64,000 nucleotides of DNA from Paenibacillus azoreducens. Lineage in GTDB: Bacteria; Bacillota; Bacilli; Paenibacillales; Paenibacillaceae. The notes beneath the pieces are model-generated. The model was not told where the DNA came from and searched no databases. It worked only from the letters and a program-made list of their open reading frames with translations. The first letter of the stretch is position 1, and the number at the start of each line of letters is the position of its first letter. Positions 36,309 to 44,466 of the stretch are shown in pieces. The stretch spans positions 1,951,501 through 2,015,500 of the forward strand of contig NZ_AP025343.1 in NCBI RefSeq assembly GCF_021654775.1, in the 5' to 3' direction. The position numbers were made by a program, and so were the translations under genes.

Positions 36309-37241
36309 ATGGAAAAACGAGAGTCCAAGTTCGGAGAAGTAGTTGATTGCATCGCTGGGTTAGGAATCGTCGTAAACAAGGACAATGAAGAAGGGCTGGC
36401 TTGGTATGGTCTGTATGGCTTAGTGAATGAGGAAGACGAATTAATAATCCCATGCGAGTATCTTAACTTGCAGATGGTTGATTACGGTTTGATTAGGGTT
36501 GAGAATCAGAGCGGTATCTACGCATATTTGGATCATCGAGGGAAAGAAGTAGTTCCCTTCTCGAGGGGTTACAATCTTGTGGGATCATTCTCTGATGGGA
36601 GAGTTGTCGTAGGTAAGTACACTCAACCCGTGGGGGAGTATCTAGACAAGTTTCATGAAAATGAGGAAGAAGATGATCCAATTGATTTCCTTGACGACCC
36701 TTTCAACGGTTCTGAGCGTTCCATCTTACATTATAACCCTTATTGTCCTAAGCTCATGGGTTACATCGACCAATATGGTAATGAAGCAATCCCATTACAG
36801 TATCAAGAAGCTAAAGATTTCTCCGAGGGGTTAGCCGCAGTTAAAGGTTGCAATGATAGGTGGGGTTTCATTGATAGTACTGGTCGGACGGTAATACCTT
36901 TCGAGTTCGATGAAGTGTTTGAATCTTATATTCCCGGTTATGAAGGTTTTATTGAAGGAACGGTAGTTGTCAAGAAGGAGGGCAAGTGGGGGACGATCAA
37001 TCAAGAAGGTGCTACGGTAATTCCATTCGAATTCGATGATGTCCTCAAGTTTTATGTTGAAGGTGCGATTGTTTTTAAGAAAGATGACAGTTGGGGTGCA
37101 GTCACCCAAAGTGGCGAGATTATTGTTCCATTCCTCTATCCTGAGCAGGGTAGAGTTATAAAATTGTTCAAAAAAATAATGCATCTAGAGGAAAATGCCA
37201 AACTCTTAGTATCTCCTTGTAAAAAGCAATCAGTTAGGTAA
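36309..37241 (+). CDS. WG-repeat protein
   Basis: AAGGAGGAAG precedes ATG 36309. The 310-residue protein consists of about six WG/KWG-type repeats of 35-45 residues, e.g. DRWGFIDSTGRTVIPFEFDE, KWGTINQEGATVIPFEFDDV and SWGAVTQSGEIIVPFLY. Such repeats form beta-structures for protein binding. No signal peptide is present, so it should be cytoplasmic. Flanked by terminators; the role in the element is unknown. Confidence 0.88.
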   Translation: MEKRESKFGEVVDCIAGLGIVVNKDNEEGLAWYGLYGLVNEEDELIIPCEYLNLQMVDYGLIRVENQSGIYAYLDHRGKEVVPFSRGYNLVGSFSDGRVVVGKYTQPVGEYLDKFHENEEEDDPIDFLDDPFNGSERSILHYNPYCPKLMGYIDQYGNEAIPLQYQEAKDFSEGLAAVKGCNDRWGFIDSTGRTVIPFEFDEVFESYIPGYEGFIEGTVVVKKEGKWGTINQEGATVIPFEFDDVLKFYVEGAIVFKKDDSWGAVTQSGEIIVPFLYPEQGRVIKLFKKIMHLEENAKLLVSPCKKQSVR

Positions 37242-37253
37242 AACCCTTAATGG

Positions 37254-37283
37254 AGATGATGTCTCCCGACATCATCTTTTTTA
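37254..37283 (+). terminator. Rho-independent terminator
   Basis: AGATGATGT and ACATCATCT form a 9-bp stem followed by TTTTT. Confidence 0.85.
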
Positions 37284-37296
37284 ATTTCAACATATT

Positions 37297-37307
37297 GCTC
37301 AAGAGTC
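37297..37307 (+). promoter_or_regulatory. Shared upstream motif GCTCAAGAGTC, copy 2
   Basis: Lies 57 bases before ATG 37354 and directly after a terminator, as expected for a promoter element. Confidence 0.45.
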
Positions 37308-37353
37308 ATAGGCAAGATAGTGTACGCAAATGAAAACTAGGAGGAAAAACAGA

Positions 37354-38061
37354 ATGGAAAAGAAATTGGTTAAGCTCGTAGGCTACAGCAGTACAGCAAA
37401 ATCTGGAATTGGTGAGTACAGGGATAACAAGGATAGAGGACTAACTGGCTTTTACAGAAACGAGAATGAGAACTCATTTGAGGTTATGGAATTAAACAAG
37501 GGTCATCGAGTTGTAAGCTATAAATTCCCGAAGATCGAAATTCCGTTCAAGTCAAAAATGCATAGTTGGCGCAACTTAGCATTCAGTTGTGATTGGTACT
37601 ACAAAGATGAGCAGGCTAGAATCGACAAACTTAAAGAAGCTGTGGAAGATAGACAAAAACCATTTGGATATGTAGCACTAACAGATGATGCTATGTTCTG
37701 GTTCGACGGAATGGCTTTAGAATATGCAATGACGCAACAAATCAGGTATGGAGTTTCATTTGGATTCGTTGGTAATCACACTTTTGGGCAGCACTTCGAT
37801 TTAGAAGCCTTTATCAAATCATATGAGTTGTTGGAAGAAGCTCACTACGGAGAACGAAAAGGTTTCATCATGAATGAGTTTGTCCAAAGCAAAATCCGGG
37901 CACTAAGTGAGCAAAAGATTCTCGACTGCCTTCAGGGGTATTTAAGTGGGAAAACAAATAGCGATTACGACCTGATCCTTTTGGGTTTACTGTTCGGTCA
38001 CCCTATCGAAGCGACATTTGCAAGACTTGTCGGAACTATGGTATACAACAACATGCCCTAA
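37354..38061 (+). CDS. Hypothetical protein
   Basis: AGGAGG at 37338-37343 supports ATG 37354 over ATG 37330 (235 residues). The N-terminal half is strand-rich and basic; the C-terminal half contains FGFVGNHTFGQHFD and a helical end. No signal peptide, membrane span or known motif. Function unknown. Confidence 0.75.
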   Translation: MEKKLVKLVGYSSTAKSGIGEYRDNKDRGLTGFYRNENENSFEVMELNKGHRVVSYKFPKIEIPFKSKMHSWRNLAFSCDWYYKDEQARIDKLKEAVEDRQKPFGYVALTDDAMFWFDGMALEYAMTQQIRYGVSFGFVGNHTFGQHFDLEAFIKSYELLEEAHYGERKGFIMNEFVQSKIRALSEQKILDCLQGYLSGKTNSDYDLILLGLLFGHPIEATFARLVGTMVYNNMP

Positions 38062-38150
38062 TCACTTCTTGGGGTTTCTTCTATCGATGCTTAAAGAACA
38101 GCACAATAACATTCGATCCTAATCAATTTATTCAAACGGAGGAATTTACA

Positions 38151-38450
38151 ATGAAATATTACGTCTATGCAAGAAGTGCAATGCAATTCCCTGATGCAAT
38201 CATAGCCCAAGTCAAAAAGTGCATGCAGTATGCCAATGAAAAAGGGTTTCTCATTGAAGAAGTATTCATCGATGACGGGTTTAGCGGCTTAGACGATGAT
38301 CGACCAGGCTACAAAAAGCTCTTGAAGACCGCCCTGAACGGAGATACAATCATTGTTGCTTCAGCGGGATCTTTGACCCGAGATTTTGCTAAGGTATCAG
38401 AGCTAGGTAATCGGTACAGTTTAGTGTTGTTGGATAAAATCGCGTTATAA
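38151..38450 (+). CDS. Stand-alone resolvase-like N-terminal domain
   Basis: GGAGGAAT precedes ATG 38151. Of 99 residues, YYVYARSAMQF aligns with YxRVS but the catalytic position reads Ala (ARSA against ARVS), followed by a clear VFIDDGFSGLDDDRPGYKKL segment typical of serine recombinases and AGSLTRDFA in place of LDRLxR. The E helix and DNA-binding domain are absent. Probably inactive in strand exchange; it might regulate a true recombinase. A terminator follows. Confidence 0.75.
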   Translation: MKYYVYARSAMQFPDAIIAQVKKCMQYANEKGFLIEEVFIDDGFSGLDDDRPGYKKLLKTALNGDTIIVASAGSLTRDFAKVSELGNRYSLVLLDKIAL

Positions 38451-38462
38451 GGGGTAAGCAGA

Positions 38463-38489
38463 GCCGCCAACTAATTTGGCGGCTTTTCT
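38463..38489 (+). terminator. Rho-independent terminator
   Basis: GCCGCCAA and TTGGCGGC stem, then TTTTC. Confidence 0.85.
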
Positions 38490-38762
38490 GTATTAGGTTT
38501 ACCCGATTTTCAATACGAACTGTCCTACACAGCTTACCCACTTATCCACCTTCCCCATGTAAGAAGTCACAATTTTTATTGAGAACAAACATTCGCTGAC
38601 AGACTCATGTCAAAATTCACTTGTAAAATAAGAAGCGTAAGCAGTACCTTAGCATCAATGCAAATTTTTGCAGTATCACATAATGAAGCAGGCAGGTATT
38701 TATTGCAGATTGTCGAATTGGTACAATATACCTATAACCATTCGTTCGAAAGGGATATTTCT

Positions 38763-40307
38763 ATGGGCGATAAAGATAAGAAAAAAGGTCATAACGGTTT
38801 AATTGATTCGACTATTGGAGCAGCAACAACAGAAAATATTGAGCGTTATGGTCGTGCAGCATCGGAGTTTATCAAGGGGTATAAAGGATCTGTCGATGCC
38901 GATGGAGACATCATTAGAAAAGGACTCAAGCAGATGTCCGAATCGAAGGTGCATCCTGATTTTAAGTATCAGAATATAAAGCAGCAAGCTGGATTTTCAG
39001 CCGAGATCCATTATGTTGATAAAACGAACGCCGAAAATATTATCAATAAGAACGACACTCGAGTCTACCGATCTAATGATATCGGTAGAGGAAATGACCC
39101 GCAATTCGACGTCTTATCTATTGATGATTCGGGCAACCCTACGTGGGGTGCTCAAATGAAGTTTTATGGGAAGTTTGAGACTCCGGAAGAAATAAAGAAG
39201 AGTTCAGAAGAATTGGTAAGGAAAATGACGAAAGATGATTGGAATAGATATCGTGGGAATGATGTCTTAGTCCCACAAGAGCAGTACGAAATTGCAAAGA
39301 AGTACGCCGAGGATAAAGCAAGGGACTTGACTGAGCAAGCTGAAAAACTTAGAACACAAGGGCAGTTCGATAAAGCTGGTATCTTAGAAGAGAAGGCAGA
39401 GAGGTATCGTCAAGTTTCGAGTGACTTAAAGGATAGCGGAATTACTTCAAAAGAAGCCATATTCCTGCGCGAACATCCCAAATTAGCAACTGCAAAATAT
39501 GTGTTAGAAACTGCACATCAATCGGGTCTTGAAAATGCAAAGAGCGCAGCTGTAATTTCTGTAGCGATCTCAACTGCCCAAAACGTAACTAGTCTCATTA
39601 GAGGTAAGAAGCGTGTCGGAGAGGCGATTGTGGATGTAGCCAAGGATACTGCGGCAGGAGCTGCTACTGCATATGTCATAGGTGCTACTGATACTGCTAT
39701 CAGGGGTTTCATGGCAGCAAGTAAGGAAAGTGTCTTTGTTAACCTATCAAAGAGCAACATGCCTGCTATGATCGCCACTGCCACAGTTCAAGTGGGTAAA
39801 TCGCTAATTCGATATGCCAAAGGTGAAATAGATAGCCTTCAGCTTGTTGAAGAATTAGGTGAAAAAGGTACCGGCATGATGGCAGCCAGCTTTGGTGCGG
39901 CAATAGGAACAGCAGTATTCCCAGGCGTAGGAACAGTCATTGGGGGTATGGTTGGATATTTAGCAAGCTCATCAATCTATAATGCATGTATGCAGACCCT
40001 TCGAGAGGAACGATTTTCAGCAGAAAGAAGGGCAAAGATAAGTGCAATTGCATCAGCCGCTATAGAAGCGATGAATAAACAGGGTAATGAACTACAGGAA
40101 ATGGTTGAAAGATTTTACGCTGAAAGACAGAAGGTTTTTACTGAATCACTTTCTATGATTGAAACTGCAAGTCGGTTTGAAAATATTGAGTTATTCACGC
40201 AAGGGCTAAGTAATATTGCGATTGAAATGGGTGGAGCCTTAAAATTTAAGAATTTCACAGAGTTTGATACTTTTATGTCCGACAAGAATGCGGTCTTAGA
40301 ATTTTAA
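38763..40307 (+). CDS. Trio gene A: large protein with Gly-rich membrane segment
   Basis: GAAAGGG lies 7 bases before ATG 38763; the longer frame from 38607 has no ribosome site. In 514 residues, an N-terminal mixed domain (to about 150, with QFDVLSIDDSGNPTWGAQM) precedes a charged helical stretch, then a region of small-residue helices (about 260-340) and a glycine-zipper-like segment (about 380-410, GAAIGTAVFPGVGTVIGGM). I have the impression of a widespread uncharacterised family but cannot name it. It begins a three-gene cassette with 22 and 0 bases between genes, and may act at a membrane. Confidence 0.78.
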   Translation: MGDKDKKKGHNGLIDSTIGAATTENIERYGRAASEFIKGYKGSVDADGDIIRKGLKQMSESKVHPDFKYQNIKQQAGFSAEIHYVDKTNAENIINKNDTRVYRSNDIGRGNDPQFDVLSIDDSGNPTWGAQMKFYGKFETPEEIKKSSEELVRKMTKDDWNRYRGNDVLVPQEQYEIAKKYAEDKARDLTEQAEKLRTQGQFDKAGILEEKAERYRQVSSDLKDSGITSKEAIFLREHPKLATAKYVLETAHQSGLENAKSAAVISVAISTAQNVTSLIRGKKRVGEAIVDVAKDTAAGAATAYVIGATDTAIRGFMAASKESVFVNLSKSNMPAMIATATVQVGKSLIRYAKGEIDSLQLVEELGEKGTGMMAASFGAAIGTAVFPGVGTVIGGMVGYLASSSIYNACMQTLREERFSAERRAKISAIASAAIEAMNKQGNELQEMVERFYAERQKVFTESLSMIETASRFENIELFTQGLSNIAIEMGGALKFKNFTEFDTFMSDKNAVLEF

Positions 40308-40328
40308 TTTTATCAAGGAGGAGTATAC

Positions 40329-41363
40329 ATGCCATTACCATTAATACCTGCAATTGCAGCAGGGATAGCGGCTATTACTGCCGCGGCAGGAGTCAAGAAA
40401 GGCTTCGAAGCAAAGAGGGATATGGATAGAGCTAAATCCATTAACCAGACGTCCCAGGACATTGCAAAAGAGTCGGAAGACTTTATTGCAATGGCAAGGG
40501 AAAGTACAAATGAAGCCATTACAGAGCTTGGACAGGAGAAAATTCGAATTCTTACAACGTCGATCAATGACTTTGTATTGAATTTTGAAAAAATTAAGAA
40601 TATCGATCTTAAAAACAGCCAAGGGATCGATGAACTCAAAAACTTCAATCCGACAAGTGAGAGTTTTAAGCAATTAAAGGAGGCATCATTTGAAGCGAAG
40701 AAAATTGCGATTAACGGATTAGCGGCAATCGGGTCTGGGGCTTTACTTGCCTACGGTACATACAGTGTTGTTATGAGTGGACTTGGTGGGCTTATAGTTA
40801 CAGCTACGACTGGTACGGCATTAGGTACCCTTTCAGGTGTAGCCGCGACAAACGCGACACTGGCGTGGCTTGGTGGAGGGGCTTTAACCGCAGGCGGTTT
40901 AGGAGTAACAGGCGGTATGGTTGTTCTTGGGGGTATTGTGGCTGGACCAGCACTTGCCATTGGTGGAGCTATTTTTGCGAGCCAAGCTAAATCCGCTTTA
41001 AACGATGCATACGGCAACTATGATAAAGCCAAGGCTTTTAAGAAGCAGGCAAGGAACATCGGTATAGCCTTGAAAGCAATTTTTACTCGAGCGAATCAGC
41101 TAACTGAGCTATTAAAAAAGCTAGATGTCTTTTTTGCTTATCAAGTAGGAGTGTTACGCGATATTATTGATTCAAAAGGGGTTAACTGGCAGGATTATTC
41201 TAAGACAGAACAAGAAGAGATATACAAATGCGTCCAATTAGCTCAGGCTATTAAGGTTATTCTCGATTCGCCGCTTCTTAAGCAAGAGGGTCAATTGGAT
41301 GAAGCCACAGAATATGTGCTTGAGAACGGTAATAAGTACCTCAATACGCTGATGAATCAATAA
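40329..41363 (+). CDS. Trio gene B: glycine-zipper membrane protein
   Basis: AAGGAGGAG precedes ATG 40329 (344 residues). After a helical charged N-terminus of about 115 residues comes a very Gly/Ala-rich hydrophobic block (about 118-218, including GGLIVTATTG, LAWLGGGALTAGGLG and GGIVAGPALAIGGAIF), typical of membrane-inserting glycine zippers. A charged helical C-terminus follows. Such segments occur in pore-forming and membrane-disrupting proteins. Stop and next start are adjacent (TAAATG). Confidence 0.8.
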   Translation: MPLPLIPAIAAGIAAITAAAGVKKGFEAKRDMDRAKSINQTSQDIAKESEDFIAMARESTNEAITELGQEKIRILTTSINDFVLNFEKIKNIDLKNSQGIDELKNFNPTSESFKQLKEASFEAKKIAINGLAAIGSGALLAYGTYSVVMSGLGGLIVTATTGTALGTLSGVAATNATLAWLGGGALTAGGLGVTGGMVVLGGIVAGPALAIGGAIFASQAKSALNDAYGNYDKAKAFKKQARNIGIALKAIFTRANQLTELLKKLDVFFAYQVGVLRDIIDSKGVNWQDYSKTEQEEIYKCVQLAQAIKVILDSPLLKQEGQLDEATEYVLENGNKYLNTLMNQ

Positions 41364-42065
41364 ATGTTTAACTGTGATCAATGCGGATTGTGTTGTAAAA
41401 AGGTAGGGATGACCGAGCAATACAAACATTTGGATCGGGGCGATGGGGTATGTCTTCATTTTGACGTGGAGACGAATCTATGTAGTATTTACGAAACACG
41501 CCCCGTCATATGTAGAATAGATGAATCATACGAGTTGTTCTTTAAAGATCAAATGACTCTGGAACAATTCTACGCAATAAACTATAAGTCATGCGACATG
41601 CTTAAGAGATTGGAGAGTAATGGAATGAGTGATTTAAAGTCTGCACTGGTTGAAAAGTTTGAAGAGATCTTTGGCTATACACCCGGCGATGAATATGCAC
41701 CAAGAGTTAAAAATGCCAGGGAAATTATTTGCCAAGGTCAATACAACAAGGATGAAATAATCGATATTACTGATACGAGCATTGGAAGCAATGGAAAGTC
41801 TGGATTAGTCTTAACGATTGACTCAGTTTGCGTGAAGGATTCGGCAAACTTCACTTCAAAATTCATAGCAAAATATGAGGATATTGATTATACAAGTATT
41901 AACGAAGATCGATTTTTAGGTTTAGATATTACTGCCCTAGAACTCCATATGAAGTATGGTACAAAATATCAAATCAGTATAGATAAAATTAGCAGGAGAA
42001 AATTGATGGATTTTATCGATTACGCAATCTCAATTTATCAAGAAGACGATGCGCTTGAATGGTAA
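41364..42065 (+). CDS. Trio gene C: YkgJ-type cysteine cluster plus PH-like domain
   Basis: In 233 residues, the N-terminus holds the metal-binding pattern C4-x2-C7-x2-C10-C11 with C30, C40 and C50 (IYETRPVIC), matching the YkgJ zinc/iron-chelating family (PF03692). The C-terminal half (about 125-230) is strand-rich with a final helix and could be a PH-like domain, seen with GKSGLVLTIDSVCV and DYTSI. Immediate coupling to gene B suggests the cluster protein matures, senses for or regulates the membrane proteins. A terminator follows. Confidence 0.85.
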   Translation: MFNCDQCGLCCKKVGMTEQYKHLDRGDGVCLHFDVETNLCSIYETRPVICRIDESYELFFKDQMTLEQFYAINYKSCDMLKRLESNGMSDLKSALVEKFEEIFGYTPGDEYAPRVKNAREIICQGQYNKDEIIDITDTSIGSNGKSGLVLTIDSVCVKDSANFTSKFIAKYEDIDYTSINEDRFLGLDITALELHMKYGTKYQISIDKISRRKLMDFIDYAISIYQEDDALEW

Positions 42066-42083
42066 GCTAGTAATTGATTCTTT

Positions 42084-42118
42084 AAAGCCAGGTGCAAATA
42101 TATGCATCTGGCTTTTGT
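42084..42118 (+). terminator. Rho-independent terminator
   Basis: AAAGCCAGGTGCA and TGCATCTGGCTTT pair with one G-U, followed by TTG; ends the trio. Confidence 0.85.
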
Positions 42119-42166
42119 ACTAAATGACGATAATCATTATAAGATTTTATCTTGGAGGAAACGACT

Positions 42167-42196
42167 ATGACTTTAACTACTGATAAAAATGGCTGA
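42167..42196 (+). CDS. Nine-codon leader frame overlapping next gene
   Basis: GGAGG at 42154-42158 is ideally placed for ATG 42167, which reads MTLTTDKNG and stops at 42194-42196. The start of the next gene (ATG 42189) lies inside it in another frame. Either translation is coupled through the leader or a frameshift has split one gene. Confidence 0.45.
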   Translation: MTLTTDKNG

Positions 42197-42431
42197 ACCA
42201 GTTCATTATAATGAACTTAAGACTTATCTCGAGGGGGCTAACCGGATGAAAGCATCGCTAGACTTTATTAAGCAATTGGAGTTATTGTATGAGCAGTACG
42301 AGCAAGAGGTAATCGAGAATCTGAAAGCCGGTCTTCTTAAAGAGAACACCGCCAAGACATACCTAACCCATTCAACCAATTTTGTCAGATGGTGTCGGAA
42401 TGACTTTGTGCCTGGGGACAGAAACAAGTAG
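42189..42431 (+). CDS. Small hypothetical protein
   Basis: The 80-residue product (YEQYEQEVIENL, NTAKTYLTHSTNFVRWCR, PG) resembles a small helical family often found in Bacillales mobile DNA, which I cannot name. The only ribosome site belongs to the overlapping leader at 42167, so expression depends on coupling or frameshifting. Followed by a palindrome at 42455. Confidence 0.65.
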   Translation: MAEPVHYNELKTYLEGANRMKASLDFIKQLELLYEQYEQEVIENLKAGLLKENTAKTYLTHSTNFVRWCRNDFVPGDRNK

Positions 42432-42454
42432 TGTAACAGTGTCTAGCCGCGGCG

Positions 42455-42476
42455 GGCTAACAACATGTTGTTAGCC
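42455..42476. promoter_or_regulatory. 22-bp perfect palindrome
   Basis: GGCTAACAACA is followed directly by its exact reverse complement, with no loop and no T-run. It lies between the genes at 42189 and 42549, and suits an operator for a dimeric protein better than a terminator. Confidence 0.6.
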
Positions 42477-42548
42477 ATGCAAAATCATCTGCAGACTACA
42501 GAACCATATGCTATGATGTGGAAAAAGACGGAATAAGGGGGTATTACA

Positions 42549-42965
42549 ATGCCTGTTCCTGACAAGAAAATTGTTATTAACAAGTTGGAGAAAAAGTACG
42601 GCTGCTCCTTTTCTATGATAAAGGGGAAGAAAATTATGTATCAGGGAATTGCGGATGGAAAACGAATTGTCATTTGTACTCCACACTCCAAGATTCATAC
42701 GATCGGTAGGGGTTGGTTCGACCTTACGATAAAACAGGTCGAACTCTTGGATGATGCGGACTTAGCAATTTTAGTGATTCGTTTGGAAGATGGTAATATC
42801 TATATTGTAGATTTCAAAGAACTGCGTAAAATGATGACCCTTGATAATCAGATTGTGAATCCTAGAGAAGGTGAGCATTGGAAGTTCTATATTTGGGGAA
42901 ATAACATTCAGGTGAGGGGTTGCTTGAATAAGTTTCAAGCAGTGCCTGAACGAATGATATCATAG
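42549..42965 (+). CDS. Hypothetical protein paired with nuclease gene
   Basis: AAGGGGG precedes ATG 42549. The 138 residues are strand-rich with a GRGWFDLTIKQ segment, then DADLAILVIRLEDGNIYIVDF and EGEHWKFYI. It might be a degenerate nuclease fold or a nuclease partner. The next gene, a PD-(D/E)XK nuclease, starts 18 bases later. Confidence 0.7.
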   Translation: MPVPDKKIVINKLEKKYGCSFSMIKGKKIMYQGIADGKRIVICTPHSKIHTIGRGWFDLTIKQVELLDDADLAILVIRLEDGNIYIVDFKELRKMMTLDNQIVNPREGEHWKFYIWGNNIQVRGCLNKFQAVPERMIS

Positions 42966-42982
42966 CGACTGAGGTAAATGAA

Positions 42983-43957
42983 ATGACAAAATTATTTTTA
43001 CATAGTCGAGAAATGAGAAGCGTATTTCAGCTTTTAGGTAAACACGAGAATGATATAAGCTATAGTGTGGCATGGGGGTTGACGCAGTGTCCTTCATTTC
43101 TGAAGGTCTTTCTCCAAAATGTTCTTAAATGGAACGGTGATGTTAATGAAGTTGAAATTCGGATGCAGGAATATGAAAAGGGCAAAGGATTCACTGATAT
43201 AGAAATTGAGTTGACCCAAGAATTTCACTTAATTATTGAGGCGAAGAGAGGCTGGAACCTTCCAGACATCACACAGCTTCAAAAGTATGCAACCAGAACA
43301 TCCTTCATACAAAATCCTTGCCATGATAAGCGACTGATTGTATTGAGCGAATGCAGCAGAGATTACGCCAAGCACCGTGTCCCAGATCAAGTAAATGGTT
43401 TTCCGGTTGAGGTATTATCATGGAAGGACTTTTACCAATACTCCAAGCTGGCACATTCACTCGGAACACATGCTGAGAAGCGGTTATTGCAAGAATTGAA
43501 TGTTTATTTGGGGAGTTTGATGACAATGCAGAAGCAAGACTCGAATATGGTGTATGTAGTATCTGTTGGAGCTGGATCTCCTGATGGTTGGTCAATTTCA
43601 TGGAGAGACATTATTAGCAAGAAGAGGAGATACTTTCACCCTGTCGGTGGTAATGGATGGGTAAAAGAGCCACCTAACTACATTGCATTTCGTTATGATG
43701 GAAAACTGCAATCGATTCATCACATAGAAGGGTATGAGGTTGTCACTAACATGTCTAAAGTTTTTTCGGAGGCTACAGACGAGGAGTGGAAACCAAGTTT
43801 CGTATATCACTTAGGAGTTCCATTTGCTCCAAGTAATGAAGTTAAGACCGGAAACATATACCCCAATGGCAGAGTGTGGTGTATGTTGGATACATTGTTC
43901 ACTTGCTCAACGATATCCGAAGCGAGGGATCTCACTAAGTCGCGTCAAAATAGTTAA
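42983..43957 (+). CDS. PD-(D/E)XK nuclease-like protein
   Basis: GAGGT lies before ATG 42983. In 324 residues, D72 (GFTDIEIEL) and E86-x-K88 (LIIEAKRGW) form the canonical PD-(D/E)XK metal-binding centre, followed by a helix with Q (QLQKYA) as in many restriction and phage-type nucleases. The C-terminal 150 residues have no known motif. With the preceding small gene it could be a defence or repair module. A bidirectional terminator follows. Confidence 0.8.
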   Translation: MTKLFLHSREMRSVFQLLGKHENDISYSVAWGLTQCPSFLKVFLQNVLKWNGDVNEVEIRMQEYEKGKGFTDIEIELTQEFHLIIEAKRGWNLPDITQLQKYATRTSFIQNPCHDKRLIVLSECSRDYAKHRVPDQVNGFPVEVLSWKDFYQYSKLAHSLGTHAEKRLLQELNVYLGSLMTMQKQDSNMVYVVSVGAGSPDGWSISWRDIISKKRRYFHPVGGNGWVKEPPNYIAFRYDGKLQSIHHIEGYEVVTNMSKVFSEATDEEWKPSFVYHLGVPFAPSNEVKTGNIYPNGRVWCMLDTLFTCSTISEARDLTKSRQNS

Positions 43958-44002
43958 AGGAATGGTCATGCTGGTTTCATCTCAAGAACATTTAGGCAAA
44001 TG

Positions 44003-44053
44003 AAAAGAACCGAATCGATGTGGTATGGATGCACACTGATTCGGTTCTTTTTG
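44003..44053. terminator. Bidirectional terminator between convergent genes
   Basis: AAAAGAACCGAATC and its exact complement form a 14-bp stem with A- and T-runs on the two sides, serving the plus gene ending at 43957 and the minus gene ending at 44057. Confidence 0.9.
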
Positions 44054-44056
44054 TAG

Positions 44057-44308
44057 CTACAGCTTTCTGTACATCTGCTGATTTTGCGGCGTTTTCCCTA
44101 ATATCTCAAGGGAGTTACTCGCATGGTTCTCGGCGTAGTTTAAGAACATGGAGCCAAGCTTAGTACGATTGCCCTTAGCGATCCGGTTCCATTCAAAGCC
44201 CCGAAACAGGTCTTTGACAAGGAACTCCTCACCTTGATCCAGACTTGGAACAGTTGCTTTGGCAATGTTCATCAAGTCTTCCAGAGAAGTGTTTTTATCG
44301 ATTCTCAT
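44057..44308 (-). CDS. DUF1413-like protein
   Basis: On the minus strand AAAGGAGAA precedes the ATG whose first base is 44308. The 83 residues contain EEFLVKDLFRGFEWNRI and RTKLGSMFLNYAE, matching my recollection of DUF1413, a small family of unknown function in Firmicute mobile DNA. A good promoter lies at 44374-44402 with heptad repeats at the predicted transcription start. Confidence 0.8.
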   Translation of the reverse strand: MRIDKNTSLEDLMNIAKATVPSLDQGEEFLVKDLFRGFEWNRIAKGNRTKLGSMFLNYAENHASNSLEILGKTPQNQQMYRKL

Positions 44309-44343
44309 TTGACATTCTCCTTTCTGTTCGAGATTTACTCATA

Positions 44344-44371
44344 GTAGCTAATAGCTAGTAGCTTATAGCTA
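44344..44371. repeat. Four tandem 7-bp repeats at a transcription start
   Basis: AGTAGCT, AATAGCT, AGTAGCT and TATAGCT follow one another exactly, placing AGCT at 44347, 44354, 44361 and 44368. The block begins next to the -10 box of the minus-strand promoter, so it covers about +1 to +25 of that transcript. Confidence 0.75.
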
Positions 44372-44373
44372 CA

Positions 44374-44402
44374 TAGTACATCTGCTTTCTATATCCGTCA
44401 AG
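44374..44402 (-). promoter_or_regulatory. Sigma-A type promoter for DUF1413 gene
   Basis: Read on the minus strand, TTGACG (44402-44397) and TACTAT (44379-44374) are separated by 17 bases. Confidence 0.75.
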
Positions 44403-44466
44403 TTGTATTTATTTGGGGTATGCTCAACAATTACTTGCATTAAATCACCGTCCAAGTTAGAACTAC

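Noticed and set aside
38607..38762. N-terminal extension of trio gene A
   Set aside because: No ribosome site at the earlier start and a clear one before ATG 38763.
44344..44371. Heptad repeat as a mini-CRISPR or coding microsatellite
   Set aside because: Units are too short, have no spacers and lie outside any gene; a promoter-linked array fits better.
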